Origin: Coemansia sp. RSA 922
Taxonomy: Eukaryota; Kickxellomycota; Kickxellomycetes; Kickxellales; Kickxellaceae
Length of the DNA: 14,751 bases
Direction of reading: 5' to 3'
Assembly: GCA_027577415.1 (NCBI GenBank)
Contig: JANBQS010000605.1
Coordinates: forward strand, 1-14,751
Shown: in pieces, positions 1 through 8,010 of the stretch
How the letters are laid out: each line of letters begins with the position of its first letter
Position numbering within the stretch: the stretch's first letter is position 1
The notes under the pieces: generated by a model
What the model saw: only the letters and a program-made list of their open reading frames with translations
Databases searched by the model: none
Told to the model about the DNA's origin: nothing
Translations under genes and position numbers: made by a program

Positions 1-1281
1 CAAATCTCTGTCTACTATGAAATTTCTGGATACTTTTTAGATATTTGGACATTTGCACAGATGTGCTTGACCCTCAACGTCCTCCAGATCCCCATCGCTC
101 TTCAGTTGAATCCTTGGTGGGTTACCATCGGTCATCTGTTCAGGTGCTAGTTCCTCCATTGAAGCTGCGATTAGGATCAGCTCCATCTCACATTGGAATG
201 CTTCGATGTCCTTCCTGGCAGCCTGGTGGTATGCTAGTCAGGGGCGGCAATGTGCTATTGGTTGTGGAGCACCTACAGCTTGGATATATCCTGTCACCTC
301 GGCCCAAAGGTGGTTGTGGTCCTCACCTAAGAGTGTCTGGTTCGTGCTCTTGCTGCACTGGATGATGTTCTCTAGCCACCCGCTGGCATAGATAAAGTCC
401 AGTTTGTGGCGTGATGTCCCAGCCCTCGTTTCGCGTGTGTGTGTGGAGTCGTTCGTTCGGCCATTACAGTTCCACCATGCCTCTTTGAAGGTTAGTGGGT
501 TGTCAAGGCGGTGGTTCATGGCTCGCTCTGCTGGTGGTGGGTTGACAGCTATTGGGTTGAGGTCGCCTATGAGTAGTATGGCTTCATCTCGGTTATCGGC
601 TTCTACTAGTTTGTCACAGATCCAGTGATGCATGGCTACACGGATCTTCTTGTTGTCCATGGTCGCAGTTCCGGTTATTGGGGGGACATACATGCCCAGG
701 ATTATCGCTCTTTTGCCATGGAAGTTCAGTGTTATCTTTACCCCAGTTCCCGGGCTCAAGCTCCCCTGTGCTGTATTCATGGTGAATAGATCATATTTAG
801 TAATATGTTGACTGAGCCGACTGGAGAGTAATATAGTCACGCCCTTCTGGCAAGCTTTTTCAGGGCTAGTGGTCGAAATTGCTCTGCTGCCAGTCATGAA
901 TTTCCATGATGTCGCCATGGTGTCCACCTGGTCGCTGTTTAGTTTAGTCTCAGTAATGACCCAGACATCAGCTGACATGCCTGTCCATATGCTGGTGAGC
1001 ATTGGTTTGGCAAGGGCATTGTTGTTTAGGCTGTTGACATTAGTACAGCCAATGATCCATGAGTGTGATCATGGGTTGGTCCAAGGTGGAGATAGGCTGA
1101 GAGTGTCGAGGCATATGTTGTCTGAGTTGCTATGGTTGCTGTTGCTGGTGTTGCTCAGTGGGGAGGGAGGTGCTGTGTTGCTCGGCGTTGTAGGCTCAGG
1201 CTGGGGTAAAGGTTGGATCAGAGGGGGGAGTCCGTTGGGTCCTTGGCTCTGGTGTCTTGCAGGGTTAGGTTGTTGCAACAT
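1..1281 (-). pseudogene. LINE ORF2, endonuclease part, broken by three in-frame stop codons; partial
   Basis: This is the start of a retrotransposon polyprotein. One reading frame runs from the ATG at 1281-1279 to the left edge and is interrupted only by TGA at 1069-1071, TGA at 238-240 and TAA at 37-39. The first segment, about 70 residues, is rich in Pro, Ser and Asn. Directly after the first TGA comes the APE-like endonuclease. Its fold markers appear in order: TNVNSL (first Asn), ITET (catalytic Glu), MYVPP (Tyr), GDLN (Asp and Asn), HKLDFIY (Asp) and EDHN (Asp-His). All expected catalytic positions are kept. After the second TGA the same frame continues as LAYHQAARKD, a basic linker typical of the stretch before the reverse transcriptase. 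The protein would nick target DNA to prime reverse transcription. Keeping one frame through all three stops argues for point nonsense changes, not indels. The stretch 238-1002 is the largest uninterrupted piece and should not be read as a separate gene. Confidence 0.85.
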
Positions 1282-1315
1282 GATTGTTTCCCTAGGTAGG
1301 TACTTCTTTCTAAGA

Positions 1316-2791
1316 TTAAGCGGGGCTCAGCCCACCAGGTCCTTGGTTAGGGCTGTGACCGTTGTTGTATTGCTGGGGGCGAGTGGCACTCTGAGCCAAT
1401 TCCTGTGGGTCTGCTGAGGTGTCCATGTCGAACTCTGAGTCGGCAAGGAAACCAAACTGATTCTGTGCAAAGATTGAGTTGTGGCAGCCTGCCTCACCTG
1501 AGTTGGTAGACATGTCGCTGCGGTTCCCAGTCTGGCATTTTTGCTGCTGAGTGAACCTGTCACTGTTGATTGGGTTGGTGGGGTCAGTTGGTGCTAGGCC
1601 CGTGCCGCTGGTTAGCAACATCCGTTGCATTAGTGGCATATGCTGGTTCTGCTGGGCATCCATCCGTAGGCAGCAGCCATGACTGTCAATTGCTGCACTG
1701 TACCATTCTCTGGCAGCTGGCGACTTAGCCAACTCCAGCTCTTTCTTCCACCTGGCTAGAGTTGATGATGGGGTGGGCTCCTGTGAGCGGTCTGGGCTGG
1801 TCGTCACATAGCATGGCTTGTCCATTGCTAGGATCCTTCCCTCTCTGCTCAGGCACCAGCACATCTCTGCATAGTGTTCTGCGGGGACAACTACCTCCAC
1901 TGTCACCTGGTTAACCTTCGAGATGTTATGGATGGTCATGTCCAGGTGCAGCAGGCTCACCAGCTTCTGCCTTATCGACTCAATCATGATACTGCCATAC
2001 ATACCCTTCCTCTTTCCCACTGTGATAATGGCTAGGCCCTTGTGAGTAATAGTCTCACTGGGGTTGCTGAAGGCCTCGCTCGCCTTCCTCTGCTCCTCCT
2101 CTGTGAGTGGAATGAGCTCTTTGACCTGTGGGGTAAAGAATTCCTTTGGTGGCAGTGCTCTGGGGGGTGTTCCAAGCCTGTACAGTTCCCTGAGCTGCGC
2201 CGCGTAAGTCTTCTGGTCCTCTGTCATCCCTCCACTCCCACTCTCTGCCACCGATGCCCCTGCTCCAATCTGAGTGTACATCAGTTTCGTCAGTCCATCC
2301 TGAGTGACAGGTGCACTGGCTGAGTTGGCGCTGATCCAGAGTTCTTCGTCATATCCCTCTGACCTTGCCATCCCTTTGATGCTGTCCCTCGATGCAGCTG
2401 AGATCGCAGCCAGAGTGTTAAGGCTGCCAACCAGTTCTTTCCTCTTCCTAACCACATCAGCTTCCCTGTCGTCATATAGCTTCTTCAACGTTGCAACCCC
2501 AGTGTCAAATGCTTCTCTCAGCTTTGCCACTGACTCCTTATGCTCGTCCTTGTACAGCTGTAGTTTCGTCACACTCTCCCTGTCGGCGATGATCAGTGCT
2601 GCTCTGGCCTCGGTTTCCTCAGCCTCCGCCTCATCGCGGTGCTTTTTCGCCGAGTTCAGCACTGCTAGCTTCTTTGCGGCCTGGATCTGCTGCCACTCCT
2701 CTACCACTGCTGGGTCTTCCCTGGCCAAGAGCTGCTCGATGCCCAAATTGAGCTCCGCAGCCTTCTTCTTGACGTCGTCAGTGGATGCCAT
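1316..2791 (-). CDS. LINE ORF1 protein, coiled-coil, probably nucleic-acid binding
   Basis: An intact 491-residue ORF starts at an ATG with G at -3 and G at +4 and ends in TAA at 1316-1318. Residues about 30-125 are almost purely charged/Ala/Leu heptad-like sequence, so a long coiled coil is likely; LINE ORF1 proteins often trimerise through one. Residues about 222-330 alternate strand-like and helix-like stretches (for example KGLAIITVGKRKG and VNQVTVEVVVPAEHY) and probably form a folded domain that I do not recognise. The tail from about residue 400 is Gln/Asn/Ser/Pro-rich and looks disordered. I see no CCHC zinc knuckle, which many fungal LINE ORF1 proteins have. By position it should bind element RNA and form the ribonucleoprotein with ORF2. 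The assignment rests on its place next to ORF2, not on sequence similarity I can name. Confidence 0.75.
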   Translation of the reverse strand: MASTDDVKKKAAELNLGIEQLLAREDPAVVEEWQQIQAAKKLAVLNSAKKHRDEAEAEETEARAALIIADRESVTKLQLYKDEHKESVAKLREAFDTGVATLKKLYDDREADVVRKRKELVGSLNTLAAISAASRDSIKGMARSEGYDEELWISANSASAPVTQDGLTKLMYTQIGAGASVAESGSGGMTEDQKTYAAQLRELYRLGTPPRALPPKEFFTPQVKELIPLTEEEQRKASEAFSNPSETITHKGLAIITVGKRKGMYGSIMIESIRQKLVSLLHLDMTIHNISKVNQVTVEVVVPAEHYAEMCWCLSREGRILAMDKPCYVTTSPDRSQEPTPSSTLARWKKELELAKSPAAREWYSAAIDSHGCCLRMDAQQNQHMPLMQRMLLTSGTGLAPTDPTNPINSDRFTQQQKCQTGNRSDMSTNSGEAGCHNSIFAQNQFGFLADSEFDMDTSADPQELAQSATRPQQYNNGHSPNQGPGGLSPA

Positions 2792-2823
2792 TGCTGCGCT
2801 GGTGTTGTTGCTGTTTTCCGGGT

Positions 2824-2869
2824 AATTGAGCTGTGTTGCTGTTATACGATAGCCTGAGCGCTCTCAATT
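2824..2869. other. Inverted repeat in the leader of the LINE ORF1
   Basis: AATTGAG at 2824-2830 and CTCAATT at 2863-2869 are perfect reverse complements 32 bases apart. The palindrome GAGCGCTC (2856-2863) abuts the right arm. In the minus-strand transcript this could fold as a short hairpin just upstream of the ORF1 start codon. A role in element translation or promoter function is only a guess. Confidence 0.3.
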
Positions 2870-2881
2870 TGCTTGAATTTC

Positions 2882-2923
2882 AATAAAAAGTGGAAAAAAT
2901 AAAAATAAAAAAATAAAAATAAA
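2882..2923. repeat. A-rich low-complexity tract, AAATAAAA-like units
   Basis: The plus strand is almost only A with regularly placed T (AATAAA and AAAATAAAAA units). It marks the junction between the LINE leader and flanking AT-rich DNA. For a minus-strand LINE this is the 5' side, so it is not the element's own poly(A) tail. It may be the AT-rich target site, the tail of another plus-strand insertion, or simple repeat expansion. Confidence 0.6.
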
Positions 2924-4063
2924 CTTAGCATGCGGGAATAGCATGAACCACTTCTGGTTCTTTCCTCACGTCCACAATTTCTGGCTATGGGTCTCGACTT
3001 TTCTTCAAGGCCTACAATCAGATACAGCTGGGCCCGTTTTTAGATCAGCCTACATATGGTCGCCATGGGATTTGGTTCCTGGAGAAGCAAATTGCCATAT
3101 GACGATGCTCTACATAGACTGATGGTTTGGAAAATCTTCAGCACTCGTGCAGAACTATCCCTAGACGGCCTTGAGTACTCTGGTGAGGCCATGTTTATTT
3201 GGTGGAAATCGATGCTCATGCTTCGTATTTCTCAGTACTTATGCCTTTACGCAAACCAAGGCAGTCCACTCCTTCCACACTCACTGGCTACAGGCATCTA
3301 ACCGGTGTTACCACTTCAATCCGGGTAAAAATGAGCTCAGTGGGAAGCTATCTTTCCAAAACTTGCCTAACGCACAGGACAGCCTCGCCGACTACACAAT
3401 TGACCATTCTCAAACGCCATGGGACTATGACACCTCAAACTCCAACTTTTAACATATATTCTCCAGGCTCGCGGGATACACTGAGAGGAAACTGACTTTA
3501 CTCGGATCAGGATAATTTATTGTGCTTTCTTTCGTAATATTCTAAACAAACTCAGCGCTTAAAGGTTGCACCCAAAAGTTTCTATTTCTCCAAATATGCA
3601 GAGACTATTCTAATGGATCATGGAATACACGAGTAGGAGCACAGCTACTATTGCATGGAGATTTCGCTGCTTGCAAGCTTCTATAATTGAGAATAAAGCA
3701 AACACGTTCTCCTTTGTGCTGAAGAAACCCCAACATGAGACACAGAAATGCAATTAATCCATTCCTGTAATTAGTCTCTTTTGGCTGCCTTTGTCCTTTG
3801 AACATGCCAAAAGGATTATAAACGGAATTGGATACTCCAATGTATATTAAAAAAACGCCCGAAAGACCAGGGTGCCTCTTTTTAAAGACCTGCCTTGCCT
3901 TGGCTGCTGCCGCAGTATTGGTACAAAATGGCAGCAGCTGAAAGCACACTTTCTCTTCCCTTTTCTCTTCTTCTCTCCATACTTTTCTGCCAACCATTAG
4001 ACCCACCCCAGCTTTTTTTACACCAGCAAACAGCCAGCCTATTAATTGTGACCAGACATTTTG
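2924..4063. other. AT-rich intergenic stretch with no supported gene
   Basis: This is over 1 kb between the LINE and the orphan ORF. Short ORFs overlap one another in several frames: 3056-3301, 3171-3452 and 3199-3495 on plus, and 3605-4006 on minus. None shows a domain I recognise, and overlapping frames of similar quality argue against any single one. The minus ORF 3605-4006 (133 residues, ATG at 4006) is the longest; it has a basic N-terminus and two hydrophobic patches. I treat it as unproven. A pyrimidine tract followed by CAG near 4012-4026 and TATTAAT...CCAG near 4042-4055 could act as splice acceptors for the ORF that follows, but I find no matching coding exon upstream. Confidence 0.4.
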
Positions 4064-4459
4064 ATGTATCCTCTGTATGTCCTGAAGAACTACGAAGGAG
4101 ACTTGAATCGTAATGTAGACATGGAGTGTATAGGCTTTATAGATGTTGAACTAACAACTTACTTTGAAACTTGCTCTGCAGCTGAAGTATATATTTTATC
4201 TAACGACGAGCTCAAGGTGCGTAAGGATAGAAGAACGTTGTGTATTGCTACTAAAGATGTTAGCTTTTCTTTAACTAAAGATGGCCGTTCAGATGGTAAA
4301 GACGACAAGCTTGAAGGAGATGTTTTCTTTTGTGTCGCCCATTGGCAACTTTGGGAGATTTTAAAATCATTTGGCAGTGCAGAACTTTTTGACCGTCTTC
4401 AGAAATGGTCAGATAATGCAAAACCCTTCATAACTGAAGAAGCGAAAGAAGCTGCATAG
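4064..4459 (+). CDS. Hypothetical protein, 131 residues, orphan with AT-rich codons
   Basis: An ATG-initiated ORF ends in TAG at 4457-4459. I do not recognise the protein. Its composition looks like a real soluble, acidic, folded protein: strand-like stretches in the first half (MECIGFIDVELTTYF, AEVYILSNDELKVR, RTLCIATKDVSFSLT), an acidic loop, then amphipathic helices (FFCVAHWQLWEILKSFG, AELFDRLQKWSDNA). There is no signal peptide or membrane segment. Codons end mostly in A or T, unlike the G/C-ending codons of the conserved genes to the right. That fits a young, horizontally acquired or fast-evolving gene, or simply local base composition. The frame is closed by TGA at 4049-4051, so any upstream exon would have to join at an acceptor such as CCAG at 4052-4055. 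The gene may be a fragment. Confidence 0.45.
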   Translation: MYPLYVLKNYEGDLNRNVDMECIGFIDVELTTYFETCSAAEVYILSNDELKVRKDRRTLCIATKDVSFSLTKDGRSDGKDDKLEGDVFFCVAHWQLWEILKSFGSAELFDRLQKWSDNAKPFITEEAKEAA

Positions 4460-4969
4460 TATGCTGTTTCTGTAGAATAGCTTCTGCAGAATATACAAGG
4501 TTATTGGCTCTGTGTAGTCATAATAATAACTGATGCTAAAGATAGTTTGGCCTTTGCATTTTTTGCTTGTCTGATTCAGTTTATGTAAAAATCATACACT
4601 TGTCACATTCCAAATAGCTGTCTTTTTCAATACATCTTCTATACTCTCATATATGCCTGCTAAAGATGGCGATCTCACCTGTGTTCTTGGGTAATGCCCG
4701 AAAGAACCCATGTGTATCTGGCTGTATCTGGTTGTCTCACAAAGACCAAGTAATGTTGTTTCCAGTTGATTCTGTCATTGCTAACGCTATGTAATTCGTG
4801 TACAACTGCCTGCAAGTAATTTCCCAGCTGGCAATTATACATGGTGCTGGGGTTAGCTCTGGATAAGCTCGCACAACTATTATTGCAAAAGGTTAAATAA
4901 AATAAAATAAACACTTATAAAGTGAAAGCGTCGCTAGAAAGATATGTAGAAAAAGTAATGTGTTTTTAA
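4460..4969. other. AT-rich intergenic stretch with no supported gene
   Basis: There is no recognisable gene. A minus-strand ORF at 4675-4842 would give a 55-residue product starting MYNCQLGNYLQ and ending at TGA. It lies below a T-rich stretch ending in an AG (near 4880-4914) that resembles a splice acceptor on the minus strand, so it could be a terminal exon, but no partner exon is evident. AATAAAATAAAATAAA on plus near 4894-4909 could serve as a poly(A) signal for a plus-strand transcript. Confidence 0.35.
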
Positions 4970-5561
4970 GACAAGGAAAACACTATAAAATACAAACATC
5001 TTCAATATCATTTTTTCCTTACCAAATTTACATATACCCTTTCTTCAACTTTTAGCTGTGACATCTCAGCACCTGCTCTGTTGTCCCCTTTGCATCTACT
5101 TAACAACGTAGCTGTGCGATTCTATGGCAATCATGCAGATGCGAGAAATAGCGAGTATGTCTCAACTTTTGAATGTTATACTACCTTCTGAGAAAAAGTA
5201 CGTTTAAAATTTTCTGGCTTGCTTTCAAACGGGAAAATTAATTATAGCAACACCTTGTATCTACTACCAAAGGGTAGTACGGATCCTGCTGAAGGCATCG
5301 AAATAACTTACACGAACTTGGGTGCTCTTAAGGAGAACATCTGCAAGCGCGAAGAGTTCGATATTGTAATTCTTTTGAATGCTACGCGCGTCTATGAGCA
5401 TTAAAATGGGGAATCAAAACAAGAACCTGTTGGCAGACAATGAGACTAACCTAGGTTGTACCTATTTTTGTAAGGTGGCAGCTAAATTAGTACATTGGCT
5501 TGTCTTTGGCATAGTTACTACAAGCTACACTGACCGAGCTTGGACATTATGTCCAACATAA
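4970..5561 (+). pseudogene. Possible decayed or spliced coding sequence of unknown function
   Basis: One plus-strand frame is open from 4970 to the TAA at 5402-5404, except for a single TGA at 5189-5191. The translation on both sides looks protein-like (VAVRFYGNHADARNSEYVST before; SGLLSNGKINYSNTLYLLPK and EFDIVILLNATRVYEH after). A second frame overlapping its end (5379-5561) is also protein-like and reaches TAG or similar only after CKVAAKLVHWLVFGIVTTS. One reading is an old gene with a nonsense change and a frameshift. The other is a spliced gene: TTCAACTTTTAG at 5044-5055 is a good 3' splice site in front of the first well-formed stretch. I recognise no family. No functional product is claimed. 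Confidence 0.25.
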
Positions 5562-5733
5562 CTGGCACTGTTGGAACCACATATAAATGTGCATCTGTTT
5601 GACGTTGTCAGTTAACATCTTAATGTTATTTTATAAATTATTAACTATATTTTTGCAAATATACTTTGCTTGAAACATATAAAAAAATGTAGAAAGCGCC
5701 GCCTGCTGGAAACTGTCTCTATTTGCGGATCAA

Positions 5734-5747
5734 TTTATTTATTTATT
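5734..5747 (-). terminator. Poly(A) signal cluster for the DUF229 gene
   Basis: TTTATT occurs three times in overlap on the plus strand (5734-5739, 5738-5743, 5742-5747), giving AATAAATAAATAAA on the minus strand. It starts about 30 bases past the TAG of the gene at 5776, the expected place for a 3'-end processing signal. The AT-rich stretch 5562-5733 beyond it holds no gene I can support. Confidence 0.5.
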
Positions 5748-5775
5748 TTTACCAAATATCCAGGCATGGCACATA

Positions 5776-8010
5776 CTACTGTGTGGTCGGGATCTTGCAC
5801 ATGCAAAAGTTAGCACCAATACCGGCTTCCTCGCACGTCCTTCCAGCCTTTTGTGCAGCAAACAAGGAGCGCTTCCAGCTATCAGTTTCAAACTCTGGCC
5901 AGTCAGCCAATACGCGGAACGTGTGGTGGGTCTCGAATGGCGTTACCAGTCTCTGCTCATTAGCTGCAAACGGCGATACCTTTTCCGATCCATATTCGGT
6001 CTGGTACTTTTCCGAAAACTCGTGCAGCCACTCGGGAACCAACATGGCAAAGAACGGATTTTTATGTTCGATGCGGCCACTTTGCAAGAACGCAAAGTTG
6101 AGACCCATGTGTAGACCGTGGTCCGCGCCTATAATCAACACCGTGTCGTTGAGCTCGCCAGAGTCCCGCATACTCGCCAAGAACGCCGCCAATGAATCGT
6201 CGACTGTTCTCAGAACCTCGCCAGTCCCCTCGTGCCCCTCTAAGAACGTAGCGCTAATCATGTATGGTCGTGCGTCCTTTTGGTGAGCCAGTTGCTTAGT
6301 GCGATGCTCGCGGAGCTCGGTTCGAAGCTGAGACAGATAGTCAAACGCCCAATCGTGTACATAGCGGCCATACAGACAACGCGCAGTCAGGGAATATGGT
6401 CCCTTGAAGTTACCAAACGCGTTGCCAACATTCGGATAGTACTCGGGCAAACAGAACGGTGAAGACAGCTCGTAGTCCAGGCTGCGATTTCCGACAGAAT
6501 ACTCCTGTGACTTGTATTTGTTACCAGTGTATTCTTTTGCCCAGTCATCGCAACCGGTCTCTACGCGAGCCGTCACATAGCCACGGTCGCGGTAGTGTGC
6601 CCATATCGGGAGTGGGTTGGGACGCGAAGGAAATATCTCACCAACATATGTCGCCTTTGTGCTATTATCCGTGCTAAAGCCGACCGAGTGATAGCGGTAC
6701 AGTTCGAATAAGCGATGACTGCCTGGACGATGTAGCGTTTTTAGCACTTGTGCGGATTTTGGCAATCGGCGGTAGAACTGACGATGAGAAACTGCATCAA
6801 GCATCAAGTATATGACGTTGGGTCGCTCCAGCTGCACCTTCGGAACTCCAGATATATTGAACCGTGCTGACGCTGGTGCAGAGGCCGAGCTGCCTGAAGA
6901 ACGAGTGTCACTGTCACTCGACGGCACGTACACAGGCAATTTGGCAAGAGACGGGCTCACCCGGGTGACAATAGTACTGCTAGAGCCACAGCGCACAACA
7001 ACGGCCTGCGTAGTCTCGTTGAGCACAAACGGCCGGCTGGAGCTATAGGGTAAGCGAACGATCCGCTTCAAGACCAAATGGTTAAACACATTCCACATAT
7101 CCTTGTCCTTTAGCGGCCACTGCCGAGTCTCTGGCAAGATATCGACAAACACGTCCTTATCTTCGCTCTCACACGCCACACGAAGAACGCCATCGCCATC
7201 CACGCTAGCCTTAATCTTTTGGCTTTCAGGTCGGCAATACATCGAGCCAGCCCAAAAGTTCTGCGTACCAGCCGGCAACAAGTCAATAAACGGGATGTTA
7301 CGCCCGGTCCACTGACACTCGCCCGGAGTATACTGGAACACGCCCAGTGTGCCCTGATCAAAGACCCGGCGATAGTGAACCAAAGATGCAGATGCTGCTA
7401 TGCCGCCAATAGCCAGGGAAATGAAAAAGTAGACAATAAAGTTGTCAATCTTGCACCACAGCACGTAAAATAGCGCAATGGCCATGTTGAGCGGAATGAA
7501 AATGGCCAGGAACACCAGCAGATTGTAGAAGCCGTGGTGCTCAAATCGCTCGCCGTGGTCGAACCAGTACAAGGCGGCAGCGATACACATAATTACAAGG
7601 AGCGTTCCTCGCCGTGTGTTGCTGCGCATGCGACTAGCGTAGAGCATGACTGTAACGACAGTCAGCGAGATAACCGAGACAACGAGCTCGATGCCAATAA
7701 TGCCCAAGTGCTCGTTGATATAGACAAGGTTGCCAGCCTGAAGCGACAACAGGTAGGACGCCGTGAAGATGGTTAGCAGGCCAGCAACGACAACCGATTT
7801 CGGTACATGTAATAGCAGATTCGCCCACCTGTTGTAGCTACTAGGGATGTGGTGTTTGGATGAGACCTCATAGTAGGTGAGGTTGGTGCCGTCCTGAGAA
7901 TTGATAACAGGCGATACTGGCTGCGACCCTAGAGTGCTGGCTGACTCGCTGTCGTTCTCCCTGCTATACAAGGGCAGCGAATCCCCAGAGTCCATACGAG
8001 AATACGACAT
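5776..8010 (-). CDS. DUF229 / alkaline-phosphatase-superfamily membrane protein with about five N-terminal membrane spans
   Basis: The 744-residue protein starts at the ATG at 8010-8008 and ends in TAG. The N-terminal 60 residues are Ser-rich and probably cytosolic. Hydrophobic segments follow at about 71-90, 103-124, 135-150, 161-186 and 190-211. The rest is a large domain, likely in the lumen or outside the cell, with a Ser-rich spacer at about 364-382. The catalytic domain has the superfamily marks: NVIYLMLDAVS (398-408, metal-binding Asp405), VGFSTDNST (443-451, probable nucleophile Thr447), FLEGHEG (589-595), VDDSLAAFL (603-611), and ADHG (629-632, metal ligands Asp and His). The Cys-rich end CEEAGIGANFCMCK also matches the DUF229 family. 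Family members resemble sulfatases and phosphatases, but the substrate is not established. The frame stays open upstream to 8166 only through a T-tract coding poly-Phe; I take that as untranslated leader. Confidence 0.85.
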   Translation of the reverse strand: MSYSRMDSGDSLPLYSRENDSESASTLGSQPVSPVINSQDGTNLTYYEVSSKHHIPSSYNRWANLLLHVPKSVVVAGLLTIFTASYLLSLQAGNLVYINEHLGIIGIELVVSVISLTVVTVMLYASRMRSNTRRGTLLVIMCIAAALYWFDHGERFEHHGFYNLLVFLAIFIPLNMAIALFYVLWCKIDNFIVYFFISLAIGGIAASASLVHYRRVFDQGTLGVFQYTPGECQWTGRNIPFIDLLPAGTQNFWAGSMYCRPESQKIKASVDGDGVLRVACESEDKDVFVDILPETRQWPLKDKDMWNVFNHLVLKRIVRLPYSSSRPFVLNETTQAVVVRCGSSSTIVTRVSPSLAKLPVYVPSSDSDTRSSGSSASAPASARFNISGVPKVQLERPNVIYLMLDAVSHRQFYRRLPKSAQVLKTLHRPGSHRLFELYRYHSVGFSTDNSTKATYVGEIFPSRPNPLPIWAHYRDRGYVTARVETGCDDWAKEYTGNKYKSQEYSVGNRSLDYELSSPFCLPEYYPNVGNAFGNFKGPYSLTARCLYGRYVHDWAFDYLSQLRTELREHRTKQLAHQKDARPYMISATFLEGHEGTGEVLRTVDDSLAAFLASMRDSGELNDTVLIIGADHGLHMGLNFAFLQSGRIEHKNPFFAMLVPEWLHEFSEKYQTEYGSEKVSPFAANEQRLVTPFETHHTFRVLADWPEFETDSWKRSLFAAQKAGRTCEEAGIGANFCMCKIPTTQ

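Larger units (their letters stand above)
1..2880 (-). mobile_element. 5' portion of a LINE-type non-LTR retrotransposon (cut by the left window edge)
   Basis: Two consecutive minus-strand reading frames have the classic LINE order. ORF1 (1316-2791) encodes a coiled-coil protein, and ORF2 (1281 to the left edge) opens with an apurinic/apyrimidinic-type endonuclease. Established LINE organisation puts the reverse transcriptase after the endonuclease, so it should lie left of position 1. The 3' end, poly(A) tail and target-site duplication are therefore not visible. The 5' boundary is not sharp: ORF1 starts at 2791, a short leader follows, and an A-rich low-complexity tract begins near 2882 on the plus strand, so I place the end near 2880. 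ORF2 has three stop codons, so this copy is probably dead or needs a helper. The clade (Tad1-like or other) cannot be fixed without the reverse transcriptase. Confidence 0.85.

Noticed and set aside
238..1002. Endonuclease-like ORF as a separate host exonuclease/endonuclease gene
   Set aside because: The same frame continues on both sides of its bounding stops with LINE-type sequence, and its first catalytic motif lies upstream of the first ATG, so it is an internal slice of ORF2.
1069..1071. In-frame TGA codons as a sign of a reassigned genetic code
   Set aside because: The conserved genes read cleanly with the standard code, use TGG for Trp at conserved sites, and contain no internal TGA. 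The TGAs occur only in the transposon ORF2 and in an uncertain ORF, where mutation is simpler.
2304..2825. Plus-strand 173-residue Ser/Leu-rich ORF
   Set aside because: It is the antisense shadow of the coiled-coil part of LINE ORF1; low-complexity composition mirrors the sense codons.
5723..6286. Plus-strand 187-residue ORF and others across 5776-8010 and 8572-10638
   Set aside because: Antisense to the conserved DUF229 and NCA2 coding sequences, with no domain of their own.
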